Positions 56,996-64,000 of a stretch of DNA of 64,000 nucleotides are shown in pieces. The first letter of the stretch is position 1. The number at the start of each line of letters is the position of its first letter. The DNA comes from Streptomyces sp. NRRL F-525. Its GTDB lineage: Bacteria > Actinomycetota > Actinomycetes > Streptomycetales > Streptomycetaceae. The notes beneath the pieces were generated by a model. It saw only the letters and a program-made list of their open reading frames with translations, made no database searches and had not been told where the DNA came from. The stretch spans positions 62,001 to 126,000 of the forward strand of contig NZ_JNXE01000020.1 of the NCBI RefSeq assembly GCF_000716605.1. The letters run 5' to 3'. The position numbers and the translations under genes are program-made.

Positions 56996-58861
56996 TCAGT
57001 CCGAGACCACGGACGTGTTGAGGCCCTGGTCGTAGTGGTTGCGCGCGATCTTGATGCCCGTGCTGCCGTGGAAGACGAACAGCGGGGAGGTGTACGGCGG
57101 TTGGTCCGCCGAGGCCAGGCGGCGGACCGTGTTTCCGGTGAACGTGAAGCCGCCGACGCTCTTGGCGTTGACCACCGTCACATCGCCGATGTCGAAGGAG
57201 TTGTGCTCGACCTTGATGTTGTGGTGGACCGGGTGCGCCGGGTCGACGACCTGGTTGGTGGGCTCCACGAAGATCACCGGGCCGGTGGGGCGAGTGAAGG
57301 TGTTGTCGCGGATCGTGAGGTCGGAGACCGGGCCCGACTCGTACCACTGGTAGGCGTCGGCGGAGACGTAGATGCTCGCCATGGACATCGCGTCGAAGCG
57401 GTTGCCGGCGATCAGGACCGGCTTGCGGGTGGTGACCAGGATGCCGCGCGTCGGCACGTTGCGGAACGTGTTGCCGGTGATGACGACCGACGGGGTGGCC
57501 GTGATGTTCTCGACGACCGTGCCGCCAATCTCGACCCCGGCGGGGACCGGCCGGTCGAAGGTGACGGTCATGGTGGTCAGCGGCTTGTCGTGGTCCATTC
57601 CGCTCGGACCGTCGACCGCCGTGACCTTCGCGTGCGCGGGCGTCAGCGGGACCATCGTTTGCTTGCTCGTGAACTCGACCTCGTCACCGGGCGCGAACTG
57701 CGGGAACCCGGCGGTCTGCGGGTGCTCGTAGGCGAGGGTGAGCGTGTTCGGGCCGGGCTGTCCGACGACCTCCAGGTATGTGCCGTGGATGTTGATCGGG
57801 TCGTCGTGCGGTCCGTCGAAGAGGCTCCGGGTGATGGAGACCTTGCCCTTGACGCCGGACATCTGCACGAAGTCGGCGAACGAGGCCGTCGACCGGCCGG
57901 ACGTCGGATCGGGTGCGAAGTTCACCTTGTCGATGGAGATGTTCTCGCTGAACTGGCCGACCACACCGAAGGATTGGAGGTAGTAGGCGCTCATCGAGCG
58001 CATCGTGACGTTCTTGGACTGCCAGATGAAGGCGCCCGGTTCGGTCCGCTCGATGAGGCGCATCTGGTAGACGAGCCCGGCGTCCGTCGGCTGGGACGCG
58101 GTGCTGTAGTCGATGCGGATCCGGCGGCCGCCGAGGTCGGTGACCGACGACACGTCGTTGAACAGCGGGTTGTCGCCGCGCCAGGTCCGCTGCGCCTTGG
58201 GGTCGTGGATCTGCGTGTACTGGAGCCCGTCCGTGCCCGACCAGTACGGCTGCCCGGTGGCCGGGCTTTTCTCGCCGAGCCAGGTGATGTGCGTGCCGTT
58301 GACCTCGTACGGGCTGCCGGCCGGGATCTTCAGGACGCGGTAGGCGTGCCCGTCGGTGACACCGGCGGTGGCGACGGTCGCGTCGATGACCTCGGGCGCC
58401 GCGTAGTCGAAGGAGAAGTTCTGGAACGTCACATTGGTCGATCGGATCGACGCGAACGCCGTCTGCAGACCGTGGTAGACGAGCTTCGCGCCACCGCCGT
58501 CGACGGTGACGTCATGCATGTCCTCGATGAGCAGCCCGATCTTCTTGTCGCGGTAACGCTGGTCCGCGCCAACGGTGTTGGAGACATACAGCTCACGCGT
58601 CTCGGCCCGCTCGGGGTAGAGCTGGTAGGTCCCCTTCGAGAACTCGATCCGCACCGCCCGCCCGTGATCGACGCTCTTGGCGTGCCGCAGCGCCGCTACG
58701 ACGGCGGGCGTGGAGTCCGTCCGGCCGGTGGGGTCGGCCCCGAACGCGTCCACGTCGACCACCGCCACCGGTGCCGCTCTCTGCGCCGCGGCGACAGGAC
58801 CGCCGCCGCCCACGAGCAGCGCGAGCGCCACCCCGACAAACACGAACCGAGACCGAGACAT
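56996..58861 (-). CDS. Secreted right-handed beta-helix glycosidase, GH110-like (alpha-1,3-galactosidase)
   Basis: A 621-residue exported protein from ATG 58859-58861 (GGAGGGTCT before it). A Sec signal is followed by VVDVDAFGADPTGRTDSTPAVVAAL, the start of a pectate-lyase-like beta-helix. The stretch FADFVQMSGVKGKVSITRSL then DGPHDDPINIHGTYL has the Asp-rich active-site pattern of GH110 enzymes, which remove alpha-1,3-linked galactose. Later coils contain many NTF and GNxF turns. With the LacI gene upstream and the other secreted enzyme it makes a small glycan-use locus. Confidence 0.75.
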   Translation of the reverse strand: MSRSRFVFVGVALALLVGGGGPVAAAQRAAPVAVVDVDAFGADPTGRTDSTPAVVAALRHAKSVDHGRAVRIEFSKGTYQLYPERAETRELYVSNTVGADQRYRDKKIGLLIEDMHDVTVDGGGAKLVYHGLQTAFASIRSTNVTFQNFSFDYAAPEVIDATVATAGVTDGHAYRVLKIPAGSPYEVNGTHITWLGEKSPATGQPYWSGTDGLQYTQIHDPKAQRTWRGDNPLFNDVSSVTDLGGRRIRIDYSTASQPTDAGLVYQMRLIERTEPGAFIWQSKNVTMRSMSAYYLQSFGVVGQFSENISIDKVNFAPDPTSGRSTASFADFVQMSGVKGKVSITRSLFDGPHDDPINIHGTYLEVVGQPGPNTLTLAYEHPQTAGFPQFAPGDEVEFTSKQTMVPLTPAHAKVTAVDGPSGMDHDKPLTTMTVTFDRPVPAGVEIGGTVVENITATPSVVITGNTFRNVPTRGILVTTRKPVLIAGNRFDAMSMASIYVSADAYQWYESGPVSDLTIRDNTFTRPTGPVIFVEPTNQVVDPAHPVHHNIKVEHNSFDIGDVTVVNAKSVGGFTFTGNTVRRLASADQPPYTSPLFVFHGSTGIKIARNHYDQGLNTSVVSD

Positions 58862-58942
58862 AGACCCTCCGGAGCATTCATGATGCACGGCCATGCGCCG
58901 CGAAACACCCGATGAATATGTGGAGTTACCGCCCATCGTCTC

Positions 58943-58956
58943 GTCGGAACTCCGAC
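58943..58956. promoter_or_regulatory. Short inverted repeat before the GH110-like gene
   Basis: GTCGGAACTCCGAC has 6-bp arms around an AC centre and lies 82 bases before the GH110-like start, in the 173-base gap after the LacI gene. It is a possible operator; its sequence differs from the one before the other glycosidase. Confidence 0.3.
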
Positions 58957-59034
58957 TGGAGTGTGCTTAGATCCGACCTCTAGGTCAATGGTCTGGACGA
59001 GCTCGGAGGAACTCGGGTCATCCGCTCCGCCGCC

Positions 59035-60030
59035 TCACGCCTTCGGTGCCCCGGTGCTCGCGCGGATCACCAGCTCGGGGTCGAAGAGGAGCTCGCCGAC
59101 GGGGACGTCACGGTTGCCGACCAGGGCGAGGACGCTGCGGCCCGCCTCCGAGGCCAGCCGGTCGGCGGGCTGACGGACCGTGGTGAGCGGCGGATCGACG
59201 AAGTCCATGATCATGGAGCCGTCGTAGCCGACCACCGAGACATCACCCGGCACGTCGTACCCCTGTCGGCGGGCGCCGCGGATCGCGCCCAGCGCCATGT
59301 AGTCGCTGGCCGCGACGATCGCCGTGGCACCGCGCCCGAGGAGCGAGATCGCGGCGGACTGGCCGCCCTCGACGGTGTACGACTGCCGGACCACCCACTG
59401 CTCCGCGTCCTCGACCCCGCGCCTGGTGAGCGAGGCGACGAAGCCGCTGACCCGGCGGTCGGCGGGGCGGTTGCCGAGCGGGCCCGACGCCATGCCGATA
59501 CGGCGGTGACCGAGCCGGTGCAGATGGTCGACGGCGAGTTCGGCGGCGAGCAGATCGTCCGTGGAGAACACCGGCGCCTCGCTCACTCCCTCGAACCGGC
59601 CGTTGATCCCGACGAACGGGATCCTGCGGGACCGCAGCAGTTCGTACGCCGAAGGGTCCGCGCCCTCAAGGGTGTTGCTGGCCGAGAGGAACACGACGGC
59701 GGCGACGCCCCGGTCGGCGAGCGAGGTCACGAAGTCCAACTCCTGTACCCCGCCCGGGAAGCACGGGCACAGCACCGTCTTCAGGCCGTGCGGGGCGAGG
59801 ACGGACTCGATGCGCTCGGCGACATCGGCGAAGAACGGGTTGGAGACCAACTCGGTGACCACCGCGACGAGTTGGCCCCGCGTCTGGCGCTCGTACCCCA
59901 GGTCGGCCATCGCCTGCTCGACCGCCTCGCGGGTCTTGCGGGACACGCCCTGACGGCGGTTGATGACCCGGCTGACCGTGGCCTCGCTCACCCGCGCCCG
60001 GTCCGCGACCTCGGTGATACCGACCTTCAT
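59035..60030 (-). CDS. LacI-family sugar-responsive repressor
   Basis: A 331-residue repressor from ATG 60028-60030 (GGAAG upstream); longer frames are excluded because they enter the divergent promoter. The DNA-binding part is GITEVADRARVSEATVSRVI, then NRRQGVSRKTREAV with the hinge after it. The sugar-binding part has LVAVVTELVSNPFFADVAE, STDDLLAAELAVDHL, GHRRIGMASG and DVSVVGYDGS. It should control both flanking secreted glycosidases, one downstream on its own strand and one divergent. Confidence 0.9.
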   Translation of the reverse strand: MKVGITEVADRARVSEATVSRVINRRQGVSRKTREAVEQAMADLGYERQTRGQLVAVVTELVSNPFFADVAERIESVLAPHGLKTVLCPCFPGGVQELDFVTSLADRGVAAVVFLSASNTLEGADPSAYELLRSRRIPFVGINGRFEGVSEAPVFSTDDLLAAELAVDHLHRLGHRRIGMASGPLGNRPADRRVSGFVASLTRRGVEDAEQWVVRQSYTVEGGQSAAISLLGRGATAIVAASDYMALGAIRGARRQGYDVPGDVSVVGYDGSMIMDFVDPPLTTVRQPADRLASEAGRSVLALVGNRDVPVGELLFDPELVIRASTGAPKA

Positions 60031-60050
60031 CCGCTTCCCTCCACCCCGAC

Positions 60051-60170
60051 TTGCAACAGTTGAACGAAAACTTTCAGTCCAGCCTCCCAAGCAACATAGC
60101 AGTGGAACTGCATGTCTTCCATGTTTCTTGCGCATGACCATTGAATCGCCACTTCGGCCCCTGCTAGCTT
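60051..60170 (+). promoter_or_regulatory. Control region of the divergent glycosidase: LacI-type operator and promoter
   Basis: TTGCAACAGTTGAA (60051-60064) is an almost perfect palindrome of the CAAC/GTTG kind used by LacI proteins, 21 bases before the LacI start. TTGAAT (60141-60146) and TAGCTT (60165-60170), 18 bases apart, are a plausible promoter for the glycosidase gene. Confidence 0.4.
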
Positions 60171-60221
60171 TCCGGCCACCACGCGGCCCCATCCCGCAGT
60201 GACCGAAGACCGGGAGACCCG

Positions 60222-62180
60222 ATGAAGCCCTCAAGGCTCATGCTGCTCACCGCTGTTGCCCTGCTCGCCCCGATGGCTCCCGCTCTGTCGGCCACCGCGT
60301 CCGCCGCACCCCGCCCCCAACTCACCATCCCCGACCCCGGGTTCGAGAACGGCGGCACGGGCTGGACCTTCACCTCGGGCGCCGGTGTCGGCACCGGCAA
60401 CAGGCACGGCGGCGAACGCTTCCTCTACCTCGACGGCGGAGCCGGCAAGAGCGCCCAGCTGACCATCGTCGCGCCCAGGAACGGGAGTTACGACTTCTCC
60501 GCGTGGATCGGCAGCGCCGGCACCGGCGGCACGTACACGATCCGGCGCAACGGCGAGACCGTAGAGACGATCACCCTGCCGCAGCACCCCGGGTACGCCC
60601 GCTACACCATCAGCGACGTCGCCCTGAGGACCGGCGACCGGCTCCAGATCGAATTCGGCTCCGGCAGCTCCTGGGTCAACGCCGACGACCTGATGATCTC
60701 GCCCGCCGCGCCCGCCGACCCGAAGGTCACCTCGTCCGACCCCGAGGTCGTCGCGATGTTCGACTGGGCCCAGAAGAAGGCCAACAGCTGGGTCCAACTC
60801 CCGGGCACCGTGGGCCCGATCAATGTCGACGAGTACCAGACCGGCGGCACCGGCACCGCGACGTACGAGCCCACCTACTGGGCCGGATACGCCAACCGCA
60901 GCGCCTACTACTCCCGCGACATGACCCACCAGCTCGCGGGCGCCCACCTCATCGGTCTCGACGCCGAGAACGAGACGATGCTCCGCTCCTACGCGGCGTC
61001 GGCCACCGCCGAGCACAAGTACTTCCCGGTGTGGTCCCTCAACTTCGACGCGAAGACCTATCTGAGCATCGACTACAAGAGCCCGGACAACTTCGTCCGC
61101 GAGGTGCCGGCCACCTTCGAACTCGTCGAGAAGGCCGCCCAGGCCTACCTCTGGACCGGTGACCGCAGATACGTCGACGACCCGGTGCTGTGGGACTTCT
61201 ACCGGCACGCCACCGAGCAGTTCATCGACCTGCACAACTCGGCCAAGGACAACGGCAAGGTGAAGGTCGCCGAGGGCACGGGCCAGGGCATCTTCCAGGG
61301 CGCCGCCAGCTACAACGAACAGGACGGCGACGGTCTCGCCGAGGCCGGGGACGGCATCGCCTCCGAGTACCAGGCGTACCTGGCGATGGCCGTCCTCGCC
61401 CGCGGCAAGGGCGACACCGCGCTGGCCAGGACCTACGACAAGCGGGCCGCCGACCTGAAGACGTACTTCAACGACGACTGGAGCGGTACCGGCAGCGGCG
61501 CCGACATGGTCCGCGCGTACACCACCTCCGGCACCCCGGTCACCGGCTGGGGCAAGGAGAACAGCGTCTTCATGCCGATGAAGCAGATCATCGACCCCGG
61601 CCCGCGCAACGACGCCTACCTCGACTACATCCAGGCGCAGGAGCTGGGCCCGGACGGCTCGCCCAACATCGAGTCGACCACCTACCTCCCCGACATGTTC
61701 TTCAAGAACAACCGCCCCGACACCGCCTGGCAGTGGATGAAGAAGATCTACGGCGAGCGCGAGACCCAGCACGTCAACTCCAGCCAGGGCCCGAACGGCG
61801 ACTACCCGGAGGTGTCGTTCACCCTGGTCAGCCAGACCGTCCAGGGGTTGATGGGCATCACACCGGACGCCCCGAACCACAAGGTGACCACCCAGTCCCA
61901 ACTGCCGACCGGCATGAAGTGGCTCCAGGCGGCCGACGTCCCCATCGGCACCGGCACGGTCACCGTCCGCCACGACGGTGCGACCAAGACCACCCTGACG
62001 AACAACTCCCGCAAGGGCTCCTACAGTTGGGAGGCCCGCTTCCCCGGCGTCCACAAGAACATCAAGGTCAACGGCGTCCCGCAGCACGTCCGAACCAAGG
62101 TGGTCAACGGCGTGACCTACACGTACGCGACGCCGACGGTGCGGGCGGGGGCGACGGCGGTGGTACAGGTGACCGGCTGA
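60222..62180 (+). CDS. Secreted carbohydrate-binding / six-hairpin glycosidase-like protein
   Basis: A 652-residue exported protein with a Sec signal ending near SATASAAP. Residues ~35-165 form a jelly-roll domain of carbohydrate-binding type (DPGFENGGTGWTF at its start). Residues ~175-570 look like an (alpha/alpha)6 barrel (YWAGYANRSAYYSRDMTHQL, EYQAYLAMAVLARGKGD, YLPDMFFKNNRPDTAWQWM), with Asp and Glu candidates for catalysis. The last ~80 residues are a beta-sandwich tail. I cannot name the GH family; rhamnosidase or unsaturated-glycoside hydrolase relatives are possible. Its place opposite a LacI gene suggests inducible breakdown of a polysaccharide. Confidence 0.65.
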   Translation: MKPSRLMLLTAVALLAPMAPALSATASAAPRPQLTIPDPGFENGGTGWTFTSGAGVGTGNRHGGERFLYLDGGAGKSAQLTIVAPRNGSYDFSAWIGSAGTGGTYTIRRNGETVETITLPQHPGYARYTISDVALRTGDRLQIEFGSGSSWVNADDLMISPAAPADPKVTSSDPEVVAMFDWAQKKANSWVQLPGTVGPINVDEYQTGGTGTATYEPTYWAGYANRSAYYSRDMTHQLAGAHLIGLDAENETMLRSYAASATAEHKYFPVWSLNFDAKTYLSIDYKSPDNFVREVPATFELVEKAAQAYLWTGDRRYVDDPVLWDFYRHATEQFIDLHNSAKDNGKVKVAEGTGQGIFQGAASYNEQDGDGLAEAGDGIASEYQAYLAMAVLARGKGDTALARTYDKRAADLKTYFNDDWSGTGSGADMVRAYTTSGTPVTGWGKENSVFMPMKQIIDPGPRNDAYLDYIQAQELGPDGSPNIESTTYLPDMFFKNNRPDTAWQWMKKIYGERETQHVNSSQGPNGDYPEVSFTLVSQTVQGLMGITPDAPNHKVTTQSQLPTGMKWLQAADVPIGTGTVTVRHDGATKTTLTNNSRKGSYSWEARFPGVHKNIKVNGVPQHVRTKVVNGVTYTYATPTVRAGATAVVQVTG

Positions 62181-62189
62181 CGCGCGGGC

Positions 62190-64000
62190 TCACCGAGGGA
62201 GTCGTAGCGCCGCGGCGAGGTCGTCGAGGTGGCGCGCGACCGGCCCCAGGGTGAGCAGACCGCTGCCCGCCCCGGCCAACTCGGCTGCGGCGGGCGTCAG
62301 TTCGGCGTGAGCGCGCTCCATCGTCTCCCGGTCGTCGACGGCGATTGCCGCGCGGGCGGCCAGGCACCACAGGGCTTCGAAGAGGAGGTCGCGGGGCGGT
62401 TCCGGAAGCGAACTCAGCGCCGTCCGGGCGTCGTTGGGGCGATCGCGGGCCAGCAGCACCAACGGGCGGGCCCAGGGTTCGTACGGTCCCCAGTCGATGT
62501 GCCCGTCGGTCTGGGCGGGCTGGCCGTTCCGCAGGCGCAGGCACAACAGGGCCAGGGGTAGCAGCCCGTGTTCCAGGCCGGGCATACCGGCTCCGTCCAG
62601 TCGAAGTGCCGCGTCCTGGTAGGCCGTTGCCACTTCGGCGGGATGTGGATCGCCGCTCGCGGCGAGTCGTAGGGCCCGGTACCACTGGGTGAACACACCG
62701 ACCAGCGGCAGTTCATGACGGTCGGCCAGCTGTTCTGCGGCTGCCGCGTGGCCGTCGGCTCCGGTGAAGTCCGCGAGGGCGCTGCGGGACTGGAGCCGGA
62801 TGAGATGCCCGAGCACTTCGTACGTGACCATGCCGTGCCGGGCGGACAGGGCGACCAACTCGGCGCCGATCGCGTCCCGTTGGGGTGCCAGGCCCGCGCG
62901 GTGGAAGGTCTGCATGAAGGTGCCGTTGAGGGCGAAGGCGAGCAGCGCGGGGTCGTTCAACCGGCGTGCGATGTCCTCGGCTTGGCGGGCGGCCTGCGGT
63001 CCGCGAGCGGAGCGGGTGCCGCGCGACTCCAGCGCGATGGTGGCCAACAGGCGGGCCCGCGCGGCGAGATGGGCGTCCGGTGGGAGCGCGGCCAGGGTGC
63101 GCTCGGCGGCGGCCACCGTGTCCGCCGCCTGCTGTGGGTCGTCGACGCGGGTCCAGATCGCGGGGACGTCGTAGGCGCCGATCACGCGGGCGGTGAGTTC
63201 CGGGTCGCCCAGTTCCTGCGCCGCCGTGATCGCCGCGAGGCGGTGCCGACGGGCAGCTTCCAGGCCGCCGCCTCCGGTCACCGCGAGGTTGCGGAGGAGG
63301 CCCACGGTCGATTCCAGGCGGGCACGGGCGCCGGACGCCACGGTCCGGTCGTAGGCGGCGGCTGCCTGTGCCCAGACCTGTTCCGCCGGATCACCGGGAC
63401 CGGGGTCCAGGTGCGGGGCCTGGTCCAGGATGTCCGCCTCCAGGCGGCGCAGGGCCGGGCCCGGGTCCGTGCCGAGTTGTTCCGCGAGGAGGGTGCGGGC
63501 CCGGCGCAGTACCGCGAGGGCGTCGCCCTGGCGGCCGGTGCGGTAGAGGGCCAGGGTCAGGAGGCGCCAGGCGTCCTCGCGCCAGGGGTGTTCGGCGACG
63601 TGGGCGTCCAGGTCGGGGACCGCCTCGGCGGCCTGGCCCAGGGCGAGTTGGGCCTCGGCCCGGCGTTCGACGGCGTGCAGGCGGAGCTCCGTGAGGCGGG
63701 AGCGTTCCGCGCGGGCCCAGGGCTCGTCGGTGAAGTCGGCGTAGGCCGGGCCCCGCCACCAACTCAGCGCCTCCTGAAGGTGGTTGAGCGCGCGCGGGGG
63801 CGGCAGGGTCGCGGCTGCGGTCACCGCGCGCTCGAAGCGCCAGGCGTCCACGGTCTCCGGCTCGGCGCGCAGCGCGTACCCCGGGCCCTCGGTGACCAGC
63901 AGCCGGGCCGGAGTCCGCGGCGGGCGTTCCGGTTCCAGGGCCCGGCGCAGCGCGGCCACGAAGGTGCGCACCGCGCCCGTCGCGTCGGCGGGAGGCTCGT
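62190..64000 (-). CDS. BTAD-type (SARP/AfsR-like) transcriptional regulator, N-terminus cut by window edge
   Basis: The frame is open to the edge of the window (at least 603 residues here). The first visible part (VRTFVAALRRALEP, VTEGPGYAL) is the end of an OmpR-like winged helix. It is followed by a full bacterial transcriptional activation domain (EALSWWRGPAYADF, VERRAEAQLALG, HPWREDAWRLLTLALYRTGRQGDAL, GTDPGPALRRLE). The rest is a long Ala/Leu-rich helical repeat region of TPR type with no NB-ARC P-loop. Such proteins activate secondary-metabolite or other genes. The gene is convergent with the glycosidase, nine bases apart, with no obvious terminator. Confidence 0.85.
   Translation of the reverse strand, partial: EPPADATGAVRTFVAALRRALEPERPPRTPARLLVTEGPGYALRAEPETVDAWRFERAVTAAATLPPPRALNHLQEALSWWRGPAYADFTDEPWARAERSRLTELRLHAVERRAEAQLALGQAAEAVPDLDAHVAEHPWREDAWRLLTLALYRTGRQGDALAVLRRARTLLAEQLGTDPGPALRRLEADILDQAPHLDPGPGDPAEQVWAQAAAAYDRTVASGARARLESTVGLLRNLAVTGGGGLEAARRHRLAAITAAQELGDPELTARVIGAYDVPAIWTRVDDPQQAADTVAAAERTLAALPPDAHLAARARLLATIALESRGTRSARGPQAARQAEDIARRLNDPALLAFALNGTFMQTFHRAGLAPQRDAIGAELVALSARHGMVTYEVLGHLIRLQSRSALADFTGADGHAAAAEQLADRHELPLVGVFTQWYRALRLAASGDPHPAEVATAYQDAALRLDGAGMPGLEHGLLPLALLCLRLRNGQPAQTDGHIDWGPYEPWARPLVLLARDRPNDARTALSSLPEPPRDLLFEALWCLAARAAIAVDDRETMERAHAELTPAAAELAGAGSGLLTLGPVARHLDDLAAALRLPR

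Overview
The window is high-GC DNA with the codon bias, GTG/TTG starts, GGAGG-type ribosome sites and intergenic hairpins of a Streptomyces (or close actinomycete) chromosome. Two copies of a palindromic intergenic element that I know as very common in streptomycetes, and a divergent third-type EF-Tu gene, point the same way.

Layout. 1-9 kb: ordinary chromosomal genes (thiolase C-terminus, TVP38-type membrane protein, AlkD-type repair protein, tuf3-like EF-Tu, spermidine-synthase-like protein, EntS-type MFS exporter, Pro/Gln-rich membrane protein, thioesterase-fold protein, galU). 9-13.8 kb: a membrane protein joining ECF-sigma-like, zinc-finger and ricin-lectin parts, then a Tat-exported GH3 beta-glucosidase. 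13.8-48.8 kb: a complete-looking hydroxamate siderophore locus. 48.9-64 kb: DedA protein, gamma-carbonic anhydrase, acyltransferase, EamA/XRE-cupin pair, YbaK-like protein, CDF transporter/ArsR pair, PobA-like hydroxylase, CoA-binding protein, and a LacI-controlled pair of secreted glycosidases, ending in a truncated BTAD-type regulator.

The siderophore locus is defined by five 19-bp DmdR/IdeR-like iron boxes (13810, 17550, 21714, 21777, 48736). They stand before: an amidohydrolase plus an isochorismatase-like gene; the divergent ornithine N5-monooxygenase and hydroxyornithine formyltransferase genes; a FecCD/FecCD/ATPase importer; a giant six-module NRPS with MbtH; and a heterodimeric ABC exporter followed by the siderophore-binding lipoprotein. 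From the adenylation pocket residues I read the product as X1(N-Me)-Ser-(N-Me)hOrn-Ser-Ser-hOrn-like. X1 is most simply N5-formyl-N5-hydroxyornithine, because a dedicated formyltransferase is present. That gives a linear tris-hydroxamate hexapeptide with no thioesterase and a terminal epimerase domain.

Points that deserve a second look. (1) The NRPS frame is broken at about 36586 inside the fifth condensation domain, by an apparent ~34-nt deletion. (2) The third condensation domain has lost the catalytic histidine (HLILWDG). (3) The iron-regulated isochorismatase-like protein has lost its catalytic Asp and Lys and has no salicylate or DHB pathway beside it. (4) The two exporter subunits carry complementary defects, so that only one ATP site can work.
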